This document shows, one piece after another, positions 1-7,903 of a stretch of 64,000 bases of DNA; the stretch's first letter is position 1, and each line of letters starts with the position of its first letter. A program made the position numbers and the translations under genes. The DNA lies in assembly GCF_027158465.1 (NCBI RefSeq), contig NZ_JAMKYL010000001.1, positions 496,001 through 560,000 of the forward strand. The letters run 5' to 3'. Origin of the DNA: Oxalobacter paeniformigenes (lineage in GTDB: Bacteria; Pseudomonadota; Gammaproteobacteria; Burkholderiales; Burkholderiaceae_D). Under the pieces are notes generated by a model, which saw only the letters and a program-made list of their open reading frames with translations, had not been told where the DNA came from and made no database searches.

Positions 1-2074
1 CGTGGTGTCCGTGGGTGCGCTGGTCGGCGATGTAGGCGCGGAAGTTGGCGCCGACGAGCCAGTTGTCGCTGACGGCACGGTCAAGGCCGAAGGAGAGGGC
101 GTAGGCTTCCTGGCGGAAGCGGCTGCCTGCATAGCCGGAGAGGACGTCTTTCCAGCCGGAGACGGTGGCCCACAGGCCGTCGCGCTGGCCGTTTCTGACT
201 TCGCCGAGGCGTTTTCTGAGGTCGGAGAGGTTGTTCTGGTAGAGGGCGTTTTGCGAACCGGTGGCGGCCATGGCGACGACGGCTTCGGCGGTCGGGGTGA
301 GCTGCGGTTCCGAGGTTTGCTGTGCGAGGCTCAGGTACCATTCGGTTTCGCCTGCGTTATTGAGGCGGCTTTTGAGCTGGTAGTCCTTGTAGTGGACGCC
401 GAGTTCGAGGCGGTTGTTGTCGGCGGCGAAGTTCAGGGCGTTGTCGTTGACGGTCCGGATGAGGTAGCCTGCCATTTCCTGTTTGGTGGGTTCTTTTCCG
501 GATGCGGAGACGACATGGACGGTGTGGGTGCCGGTGTAGCCGTTGGTGATTTCGAGTATATCGTTGGCTTCGTTGCTTTCGGCCAGCTCGGCGCTGAACA
601 GGAGCAGGCCGCCGTCGCCGCTCATGTGTTCGACTTCGACGGTTTTGTATTGGCCGGCGGCACGGCTGGTGTTGTGTCGCAGGTTGACGGTGGCGTTTTC
701 GAGGCGAAGGTTGGTGACGTGGTTGTTGTCGCCGTCGTTATAGTCCACGACGTTCCATTGGGCGCCGTTTTTCAGGGTGACGTTGATGTGGTTGTGGTCG
801 TATTGATAGGTTTTGTCGTATTGCGTCCATACGCCGCCGGTGAAGGTGTTGTTCGCGCCGTCGAGGGTGAGGTTGATGGTGCTTTCCGCGCCCGGGTCGC
901 CGTAGGCGGCGAGCAGGTCGCCGGTGATGCGGCTGGTGCCTTCGCTGCCGATGTCGATGTTGACGGTGCCGGCGCCCTGGGTCATGACCATCGGGGTGGC
1001 GATGCGGGTGTTGCCTGCGGTTTTGATGTGGGTGATGCCGTCGATGGCTGAGATGTTGCCATTGATGGTGGTGGTCGTGCCGCTGCCGGTTTCGAGGCTG
1101 GCGCGGGCGTTGTCGCCGAAGGCGGCCATGCCGCCGTTGAGGGTGACGGTGGCGTTTTGTCCGTATGCGATGTCGATTCGGCCGCCGTTTTTGGCGTACA
1201 GGGCGGTGTTGTGTCCCAGGGCGGGATCGGTGTTGGTGTACTGGTCTTCGGCGGTGATGGTGAGGGTGTTGCCGTCGGTGCCGTCGCCGGTGATTCGGAT
1301 GGCGGCGTTTTTGGTGACATAAACGGCGATGTTGTCGGTGTAGGTTGCGCCGAATGCCCAGCCGCCGGTGATGTCGGCGTGTGCGGATTTGACGGTCAGG
1401 CCGACGCCTTCGGTGAGGGCGGATGGGTCGGCTGTGTCGCCGTTGGCGCGATAGCTGCCTTCAAGGTAGATGGCGGGGCCTTGTCCGGTGGCGATGGTGA
1501 GATTGCCGGTGTCGATCATCATGGTGTTGGCGATGCCTTTGACTGCGCCGCTGCCGACGGGAAAGGCTTGCATGGTGATGCCGTAGGAGCCGGACCGGAT
1601 GGTGAGGCTGCCGGTGTCGATGGTCGTGTGTTGCCGGTTGGCGATGCTGCCTTCGGTCAGGCCGGATGCATTGTTGACGGTGGAGACGGTGTAGATGCCG
1701 TTTCCCTTGCCGTCGATGTCGATGGTATCGGCTTTCAGGGTGTGGTCGAAGCTGATTTGGCCACCGTTTCTTGCATCGGCGGTGAGATAGGTCGTGATGC
1801 CGTCGCTGGTGAGGGTGCCGGTGTCGATGGCGAGGGAACCGGTTTTTTGCTGTCCGCCGGTGGCGGTTTCGCTGACACGGATGGTGCCGTCGACGGTGGC
1901 GGCGGTGATGGACGAGGTGCCTTCGCCGACGGTGATGTCGCCGGTATAGGGCGCCGACGGGTCGTTGAAGTTGACGGTGTCGCTCAAGGCAGGTTTGCCG
2001 ACTGCGAGGAGGATGCCGGCAAGCAGGTAGCGGAAGGCGTTTGAACGATAAAGACCGCTAATAACAATTAACGG
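1..2074 (-). CDS. Autotransporter (type V) adhesin-like protein, partial and start-less in the present orientation
   Basis: An open frame runs leftward from the 18-bp inverted repeat off the window edge (about 690 codons seen). After a signal-peptide-like stretch (FRYLLAGILLAVGKPALS) comes a long passenger rich in T, G, N and D with recurring GxxT/ITxDxG strand motifs. The frame then enters the start of an autotransporter beta-barrel (DGLWATVSGWKDVLSGYAGS, then FRQEAYALSFGLDRAVSDNW), so the product should be outer-membrane anchored with a surface or released passenger. There is no ATG, GTG or TTG before the signal peptide: the frame is closed upstream by TGA at 2099-2101. The missing start lies inverted at 2215-2277, so the gene appears phase-OFF. 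The barrel's C-terminal end is outside the window. Passenger ligand unknown. Confidence 0.85.
2057..2074 (-). repeat. Left inverted repeat of the invertible segment
   Basis: The minus strand reads CCGTTAATTGTTATTAGC, identical to 2260-2277 on the plus strand. It sits inside a longer imperfect dyad (AAGACCGCTAAT-AACA-ATTAACGGTCTT) with a 4-bp asymmetric core, as expected of a site-specific recombinase crossover site. It also encodes the residues PLIVIS in frame with the autotransporter. Confidence 0.85.
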
Positions 2075-2214
2075 TCTTTCATGAAGGAAATGGATGTTTC
2101 AAATGGTTGAAAATCAAGGTATTTTTGTGATTTTTCCGCAATATTGCGCGCTTGCGGAAGTCGTTTGTTTTCGGCAAAGTGATGTAATGTCTGATTGATC
2201 TTGCAGGAAAGCGT

Positions 2215-2277
2215 GTGATGGAAAAGGGAAAAAAAAATGTGTTGTCGATTCTCAAACATCCGTTAATTGTTATTAGC
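2215..2277 (+). other. Detached translation-start cassette for the autotransporter
   Basis: GTG 2215 / ATG 2218 follow AGGAAAG at a workable RBS distance. They encode a basic N-terminus (MMEKGKKNVLSILKH) running into the inverted repeat as PLIVIS. In the present orientation the frame continues to a stop at 2400 with no family features. After inversion it fuses in frame to the autotransporter signal peptide, giving the long charged N-region typical of autotransporter leaders. Confidence 0.75.
2260..2277 (+). repeat. Right inverted repeat of the invertible segment
   Basis: CCGTTAATTGTTATTAGC is an exact inverted copy of 2057-2074. The core TGTT faces the AACA of the other copy, so recombination would invert rather than delete the segment. 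Confidence 0.85.
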
Positions 2278-2483
2278 CAGTGTCGCTATTTTACAACTGT
2301 CTGGTGCGATGCCAGTGTATATGCGGGATGCACGGGCGATCTCTGCGGTACGGGGATGGTGGGGTCGCTGGGGATGGCGTGTTGTTTGTGCCGGTTGTAA
2401 ACGGGATGTGCCGATAACGGTATGGTAGATCGTGCCGGGGCGGCCGGTTCCGCAGGTCTTGCGGGAACCGGTTTGCCGGGGGG

Positions 2484-3842
2484 TCAGGCGTCGGTGATGC
2501 CGGCGAGCTGGCGGGAGAGGAAGGTGGCGCGTGGGTCGGTCATGCCGGTGATGAAGTCGATGACGCGGATGTAGGCCATGTAGAGGTCGTCGGTTTCGCC
2601 AGGGGCGTCGTTGCCCATGAGAATGAGTGCCTGTTTGTCGCGGCTGGTGAGGCGCTTGCCGCTTTTGGCCTGGTGGCAGGCGGGGATGAAGGTGTCCAGT
2701 ATCCGCTTGTAGAGGGTGTATGAGCCGATTTCGAGTGCGATTTTGGCGTGGTTTTTCAGGATGACGTCGAAAAAGAGGCGGCGTGCGCGTTCGAGGTATT
2801 CCCGGATGTCCTCTGTGGTGTGTTCGAGCAGGCTGTGGATGTCGTCGTTGTCCATGAGGTCGTCATAGCACTCGGTGAAGGCGGTGAAGGTGGCGTCGAT
2901 CATGAGGGTGATGAGCCGTGCGCGGATGAGGCCGGCGCGTCGCCGGTCGCTGTCCATGCCGGCCAGATAGGCGGGGTTGAGCCTGAGGCGGCCGGCGACG
3001 GGGGCGACGACGTTTTCAAGGTCGGTAAAGCGGATGATGCCGAGTTCGAGCGCGTCTTCCATGTCGATGATGCAGTAGCAGATGTCGTCGGCGGCTTCGG
3101 TCAGGTACGAGAGCGGATGTCGCCGGTAGTGCTGGCCATTTGCCAATCCCAGTGTGGAAAAGACGGCATGGAAGGTGTCTTTGTCGGACTGGTAGTAGTT
3201 GAATTTGGATGAGCCGTCGCCCATGGCGTCGTAGGCGGAGCGGGGGTATTTGACCATGGCGGCCAGTGTGGGGTAGGTCAGGCGCAATCCACCCTTGTCC
3301 TTGTGGTTTTCGATGGCGGTGACGACGCGGAAGCCTTGTGCGTTGCCGTCGAAGGATTTGAAGTCGGCTTTCTGGCGTTCGGTCAGTTCGGAGAGGTAGC
3401 GGTCGTTGTTGACGGGGTCGCGGAACCAGTCTTGCAGGGCGGATTCGCCACCATGCCCGAAGGGGGGGTTGCCGATGTCGTGCGCGAGGCAGGCGGCCTG
3501 GACGATCTGGCCGATGTGTTCGGGGGTGATGGCGTCGGGGAGTTCCTGCCGTTCCTTGAGGAAGTAGCCGACCATGATGCCCAGCGAGCGGCCGACGCTG
3601 GAGACTTCCAGCGAGTGCATGAGCCGGTGGTGGACGTGGTCGTTGGTGGCGAAGGGGTGGGCCTGTGTCTTGCGGGCGAGCATCCGGAAGGAGTTGGAAA
3701 AGAGGATGCGGTCGTAGTCCTGGATGAAAGGGCTGCGTGTGATGTCGAAGACGACGCTTGCCGGGTCGGTCTGGCTGTTGCGTACCGGGGCGAGCATTCG
3801 TGTCCAGCGGGCTTTGCGGGTTTGGGTCGTGTCTGGCTGCAT
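2484..3842 (-). CDS. dgt: Deoxyguanosinetriphosphate triphosphohydrolase (dGTPase), HD superfamily
   Basis: The 452-residue protein has the HD-domain signatures of bacterial dGTPases: RLMHSLEV near residue 70 and CLAHDIGNPPFGHGGE near residue 120, with further conserved EAADDICYCIIDMEDA. The family cleaves dGTP to deoxyguanosine and tripolyphosphate, controlling dNTP pools and sometimes phage DNA synthesis. I chose the ATG at 3842 (MQPDTTQTRKARW) because AGGGGA lies just upstream. The frame is open farther back (an ATG at 3869 and beyond to 4181), but those starts lack an RBS and the extra residues are low-complexity. The gene is divergent from the cigR-like gene. Length fits the family. Confidence 0.93.
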   Translation of the reverse strand: MQPDTTQTRKARWTRMLAPVRNSQTDPASVVFDITRSPFIQDYDRILFSNSFRMLARKTQAHPFATNDHVHHRLMHSLEVSSVGRSLGIMVGYFLKERQELPDAITPEHIGQIVQAACLAHDIGNPPFGHGGESALQDWFRDPVNNDRYLSELTERQKADFKSFDGNAQGFRVVTAIENHKDKGGLRLTYPTLAAMVKYPRSAYDAMGDGSSKFNYYQSDKDTFHAVFSTLGLANGQHYRRHPLSYLTEAADDICYCIIDMEDALELGIIRFTDLENVVAPVAGRLRLNPAYLAGMDSDRRRAGLIRARLITLMIDATFTAFTECYDDLMDNDDIHSLLEHTTEDIREYLERARRLFFDVILKNHAKIALEIGSYTLYKRILDTFIPACHQAKSGKRLTSRDKQALILMGNDAPGETDDLYMAYIRVIDFITGMTDPRATFLSRQLAGITDA

Positions 3843-4041
3843 GGTTCCCCTGTTGTCTGTCGGTGTCATGATAGCTTTATTATGTTTCAAAACGGTGACG
3901 GTTTCAAAAGGGGAGGTTTTCGCGTACGGGTATGGCGTGCCGTGTTGCCGGCAGGTATGATGAAGGTGTCCTGATCGGGTGGCGCCGGTCGTGCCGTTTC
4001 GGCTTGCGCCGGGTCGGGGGTTTTTGGCAATGGAGGGAGAG

Positions 4042-4488
4042 ATGGAGAGTCGTTTGCGCAGGGGTTTGCGCTGGCTGGTGGCGGTGCCGCTGGCGTTGTC
4101 TCTGGCGGTATCGCCGGTTCTGGCCGATCCGCCGCATGGCAAGGGCAAGCCGGAGAAGGTAGGGAAAAAACCGAAGGGCAAGAAGGGGCATGGGCCGGAT
4201 GACCATGCCGATCTGGTGTATGCGGGTATTTCGGTTCGGGATGCACGCCGCTGGGCGGATAATTACCACTATACGGGATACAAGCCGCTGCCGCCGGGGG
4301 TGGCGAAGAATCTGGGGCGCGGCAAGCCGTTGCCGCCGGGTATCGCCAAAAAGGCGGTGCCGTCTCCGATGCTCAAGCATTTGCCGCGCCATGCGGGGTA
4401 TGAGTGGCGGGTGGTCGGCTCGGATCTGGTGCTGGTCGCCATTGCAAGCGGTGTGGTCGCGGATGTGCTGCTCAATGTGTTTCAGTGA
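4042..4488 (+). CDS. CigR-like exported protein (anti-virulence regulator CigR family)
   Basis: A 148-residue protein with a signal peptide (RWLVAVPLALSLAVSPVLA), a Lys/Gly/Pro-rich linker, then the family hallmark of tandem LPPG(V/I)AK motifs. These are PLPPGVAKNLGRGKPLPPGI and AKK, followed by YEWRVVGSDLVLVAIASGVV. In Salmonella, CigR is a membrane-associated protein that restrains virulence gene expression; most homologues are uncharacterised. GGAGGGAGAG precedes the ATG at 4042, favouring it over the upstream in-frame ATG at 4030. A rho-independent terminator follows at 4634. No partner gene is evident. Confidence 0.75.
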   Translation: MESRLRRGLRWLVAVPLALSLAVSPVLADPPHGKGKPEKVGKKPKGKKGHGPDDHADLVYAGISVRDARRWADNYHYTGYKPLPPGVAKNLGRGKPLPPGIAKKAVPSPMLKHLPRHAGYEWRVVGSDLVLVAIASGVVADVLLNVFQ

Positions 4489-4633
4489 TGTGCGTGTCGC
4501 CGGATGCTGCGGTTTCCGGCGGTTTTCACGCACCGGGTGACGCAGGAGGGCCGGAATGTGCCGGTCGGTAACGGGGCGGGTGGTTCCGGCGGCTGTGTTG
4601 CCTGATGCCGCGTTGCCGTGGTTTGTTTCATGT

Positions 4634-4671
4634 ACGCCGTCTTTCGTTGCGCAAAGGCGGCGTGTTTTTTT
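4634..4671 (+). terminator. Rho-independent terminator after the cigR-like gene
   Basis: An 11-bp stem ACGCCGTCTTT / AAAGGCGGCGT (one G-T pair) with an 8-nt loop is followed by a run of T. Confidence 0.75.
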
Positions 4672-4724
4672 GTCGCGCCGCAGGTTCGGCGGCGCGGTGA
4701 TGCCGGTGGATGAAACGGCCGGGG

Positions 4725-5477
4725 TTATCCGGCGACGAGGCCGCCGTCGATGAGATAGAGGCCGCCGGTCATGAAGCTGGCGGCGTCGCTGGCGAGGAAA
4801 TGGATGAGTTCGGCGACTTCGCCGGCTTCGCCGACACGGCACAGCGGGTAGCGTTTGGCTTCGGCTTCCCAGTAGGCGCTGGCGTCTCCGTTGTGGGTGA
4901 TGTCGGCGAATTTTTGGAAAAGGTTTTCCGTCAGCGGGGTTTTGATGGTGCCGGCGCAGACGGCGTTTGCACGTATGCCGCGGGGGCCGAGGTCGATGGC
5001 GAGGCTGCGGGCGATCTGGCCGATGGCGCCTTTGGTCAGGCCGTAGGCGAAGCTGTTGGGCTTGCCGACGTAGCACTGGTCGGATGCGTTGATGACGATG
5101 CTGCCGCCGCGTTTGAGGTGGGGGACGGCAAGCCGCAGGGTGTTGACGGTTCCCATGATGTTGGTGCGGATCATGAGGTCGAGTTCTTCGTCGCTGATGT
5201 CGAGCAGGGTGTTGCAGCGATGGATGCCGGCGTTGGCGACGACGCAGTCGAGTCCGCCGAAGGCGGCGAGGGTTTGTTCGACTGCGCTGGCGATTTGTTC
5301 CTTGTTTTTGACGTCGCCCGGGTAGAAGCGTACGCCTGACAGGGGGGCGGCTGTGGCTTGTCCGGCTTCTGTGTTGATGTCCATGAAGGCGGTGTTCCAG
5401 CCCATGGCATGGAATTTCTGTACGCAGGCTTGTCCGATGCCGGTGGCGCCGCCGGTGATGAATACGGTTTTGGTCAT
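4725..5477 (-). CDS. SDR-family NAD(P)-dependent oxidoreductase
   Basis: The 250-residue classical short-chain dehydrogenase has the Rossmann motif TGGATGIG (residues 8-15), NAG near residue 92, a Ser in INASD and the catalytic pair YGLTK near residue 145. The C-terminus FMTGGLYLIDGGLV is typical of the family. It should be a cytosolic NAD(P)(H)-dependent alcohol/ketone oxidoreductase; the substrate cannot be read from sequence. AAGGA lies 6-7 nt before the ATG. The gene is separated by about 100 bp from the DUF285-repeat gene to its left in transcription order and is probably monocistronic. Confidence 0.9.
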   Translation of the reverse strand: MTKTVFITGGATGIGQACVQKFHAMGWNTAFMDINTEAGQATAAPLSGVRFYPGDVKNKEQIASAVEQTLAAFGGLDCVVANAGIHRCNTLLDISDEELDLMIRTNIMGTVNTLRLAVPHLKRGGSIVINASDQCYVGKPNSFAYGLTKGAIGQIARSLAIDLGPRGIRANAVCAGTIKTPLTENLFQKFADITHNGDASAYWEAEAKRYPLCRVGEAGEVAELIHFLASDAASFMTGGLYLIDGGLVAG

Positions 5478-5573
5478 GGTTTTTCCTTGTGTGGTTTGTC
5501 GGTCAGGTTTGTTTTTGATGGTTTTCCGTCGTGTGCGTTTTCTCGTCCGGATACGTCGATCCGGCTTGGTGGG

Positions 5574-7784
5574 CTAATACTCCTTGAGGCCGTATTTCGC
5601 GCCGTAATGCCGCAGTGCGTCGTGAACCGCTTTTTCTCCGAATGTTTGGATCATGTCTTCCATGGCGTATGTCATTGTCTCGCTGTCAAGTGCGGCAAGG
5701 CACATGACGCGGGATTCCATGTCGTCGTATTGTGGCGCTCTGTGGAATATGCCTTTCGGTGACTGGTCGCGCAGTTTCCATGCCGTTATCGGTTGCCGGA
5801 ACGAGGTCGCGCCGCAAAACATGCCGGCCATGTCCTTGACTTTCGAGACGTCCCAGTGGTCGAGGGGCTGGTCGAAGTGTTCCGCGGCGTCGAACATCCG
5901 CATCATGTTTTCGACGTTCGATACGTTCCAGTCGTTCAGCGGCTGGTTGAAGCGCGATGCGCCGCAAAACATTTCCCGCATGTTCGTGACGGATGAGACG
6001 TTCCAGTCGCCAAGAGGCTGGTTGAAGTGCGATGCGTCGCAAAACATGCCTTTCATGTCCGTTACGTTCGAGACGTTCCATTTTCCGATCGGCTGGTCGA
6101 ATGCCGCTGCGCGCACGAACATTTCCTGCATGGTGGTGGCGGATGAGACGTCCCAGTCGCTGATCGGTCCGTTGAAGTGTCTGGCCGTATCGAACATGTG
6201 GGACATGTCGATGACGCTTGAGACGTTCCATGTGTTCAGGTCCTGATTGAAGGCGAAGGCGCGGTAGAACATGTATTGCATGCTGCGGACTTGCGAGACG
6301 TTCCAGCCGTCAAGCGGCTGGTCGAAGCATTCTGCGCGGGAGAACATGTTGGTCATGTCCGTTACCTGTCCCACGTCCCATTTCCGCAAAGGCCGGTTGA
6401 AGCGTTCGGCTTCGTTGAACATGAAGCGCATGTCCGTAACGTTGGATGTGTCCCAGGTTTCAAGCGGCTGGTTGAATCTTTTCGCCCCGTCGAACATGTG
6501 GGACATATCCCGCACGCTGGAGACGTCCCAGCGGCTTATGTCGTGGTTGAAGTATATCGCGCCGGCGAACATGTTTTTCATCGTGACGACGTTCGAGGTG
6601 TCCCACGTCTCAAGGCCGGCAAAGTTTTTGCGTCTGGATTGTCTGAAAAGGCCTTCCATGTCGGTGATGCACGATGTGTCGATGGCGCCAAGCGGTATTC
6701 GGTCGCTCATGTCCATCAGTTCTGTCAGTTCGCGTTTCGAGCGCGGTTTGTGTTTCACCGTGCCGGTGCCGGCGGGGACGGCGCCGCGCAGTTCCGGATG
6801 GGCCGCTTCCAGTTCGTTTTTGTATTCCGCGGTGTGCTTGCTGTCGTAGCGTGAAAGTTCCGCGTGTACTTTTGCCGCGTCGAAATTGTCCAGCGTTTGT
6901 TTGAGTCTTGCCTGTCCGCTCTTTTTCGTCGTGAGGTAAAAGCAAAGCACCAGGGTTTTGACGTCGGTGAAGCGCGGCGCGAACATGAACATATTGTTTA
7001 CGTCACAGAATCTCGGTATCAGCCACATGTCGAGCGGCTGGTCGAAGCTGCGGGCGTTTCTGAACATTCTTTCGGTACTTTCGACGCGGCTTACGTCCCA
7101 GCGGTCGAGGGGCTGATTGAATTTTTTCGCTCTGTCGAACATAAGCCGCATAAGCTGGACGTTGCTTGTCTGCCATGAGTTGAGCGGCTGGTTGAAGCGC
7201 AGGGCTTCGCAAAACATGCCTTCCATGCTGGTGACATTGGATGTGTCCCATGTGTCGATGTTCTGGTCGAACGCGCTGCATCCGGCGAATGTCCAGGACA
7301 TATTGCGGACTCCGGAAGTATCCCATTTACCGAGCGGCTGGTTGAAGCGCGCGGCTTCGCAAAACATGCACGCAATGGTTTTGACTTTCGAGATGTTCCA
7401 GGTTTCCAGCGGCTGATTGAAGTTGCTGCATCCGCCGAACAGCGATTCCATATTCGTGACTGACGAGACGTCCCAGTTTTCCAGCGGCTGATTGAAGTCG
7501 CTGCAACCGCAAAACAGTAATGCCATATTCGTGACAGAGGAGACATTCCAGTTTCCGACGGGATGGTTGAAATGTTTTGTCCTGTAAAACATGCGTTCCA
7601 TCGTGGTGACGTTGGATGTGTCCCAGGTTTCAAGTCCGTCGAAGTTTTGGCGTTCCAAATCGCAGAAAAGACAACTCATGTCCGTTATCAGGGAGGTGTC
7701 GATGTCACCAAGGCAGACGCTCGGGTCACTCACCAGCTTCCTGAGTTCCTTCCGGCTGCGTGGCTTGTATGTTTTGCTCATCAT
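5574..7784 (-). CDS. BspA-type / DUF285 leucine-rich-like repeat protein with internal duplication
   Basis: About 736 residues built almost entirely of 24-25-residue repeats of the form W(D/N)(T/V)SNVTxMxxMFxxAxxFNQPL, the DUF285 (BspA-like) repeat of bacterial surface and Mycoplasma lipoprotein families. The protein is a tandem duplication. Each half opens with KPRS(R/K)(K/R)EL…IDTS.ITDM and closes with a similar alpha-helical cap (VLCFYL… / VMCLAA…). No signal peptide is visible, so its location (cytosolic or non-classically exported) is open. I used ATG 7784 (MMSKTYKPRSR); a TTG at 7826 extends the frame by 14 codons, and neither has a strong RBS. It probably mediates protein-protein interactions. 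Confidence 0.8.
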   Translation of the reverse strand: MMSKTYKPRSRKELRKLVSDPSVCLGDIDTSLITDMSCLFCDLERQNFDGLETWDTSNVTTMERMFYRTKHFNHPVGNWNVSSVTNMALLFCGCSDFNQPLENWDVSSVTNMESLFGGCSNFNQPLETWNISKVKTIACMFCEAARFNQPLGKWDTSGVRNMSWTFAGCSAFDQNIDTWDTSNVTSMEGMFCEALRFNQPLNSWQTSNVQLMRLMFDRAKKFNQPLDRWDVSRVESTERMFRNARSFDQPLDMWLIPRFCDVNNMFMFAPRFTDVKTLVLCFYLTTKKSGQARLKQTLDNFDAAKVHAELSRYDSKHTAEYKNELEAAHPELRGAVPAGTGTVKHKPRSKRELTELMDMSDRIPLGAIDTSCITDMEGLFRQSRRKNFAGLETWDTSNVVTMKNMFAGAIYFNHDISRWDVSSVRDMSHMFDGAKRFNQPLETWDTSNVTDMRFMFNEAERFNRPLRKWDVGQVTDMTNMFSRAECFDQPLDGWNVSQVRSMQYMFYRAFAFNQDLNTWNVSSVIDMSHMFDTARHFNGPISDWDVSSATTMQEMFVRAAAFDQPIGKWNVSNVTDMKGMFCDASHFNQPLGDWNVSSVTNMREMFCGASRFNQPLNDWNVSNVENMMRMFDAAEHFDQPLDHWDVSKVKDMAGMFCGATSFRQPITAWKLRDQSPKGIFHRAPQYDDMESRVMCLAALDSETMTYAMEDMIQTFGEKAVHDALRHYGAKYGLKEY

Positions 7785-7903
7785 GATTTCGCGTGTTTTG
7801 TTGATGCCGATTGAAAAGGGCGACAATCAGATGATATCTGAAGGTATGAGGGAAAGCAGGGTTAATTGAGCGGATTTGCGGGATGCGGGTACCGGATGGC
7901 GGT

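Larger units (their letters stand above)
2057..2277. other. Invertible DNA segment (phase-variation switch) upstream of the autotransporter
   Basis: A 185-bp AT-rich stretch is bounded by perfect 18-bp inverted repeats. In the present orientation the autotransporter strand enters an ORF starting at 2259 that stops at 2068 inside the left repeat, so the autotransporter frame is not translated. If the segment is flipped, GTG-ATG (2215/2218) plus about 20 codons read through the repeat directly into the autotransporter frame (…ATT AGC|GGT CTT…). A TAAAAT -10-like hexamer at 2288-2293 on the minus strand lies just outside the segment and could supply a fixed promoter. Inversion itself is inferred from structure. 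Confidence 0.8.

Noticed and set aside
2..2044. Long plus-strand frames (2-1051 and 1157-2044)
   Set aside because: Exact antisense of the autotransporter codons; Val/Gly/Ala/Asp-only composition, no RBS, no domain.
2068..2259. 63-codon minus-strand ORF inside the left invertible segment
   Set aside because: Aromatic/His-rich sequence with no family features; it ends in the repeat and is better read as the OFF-state decoy than as a gene.
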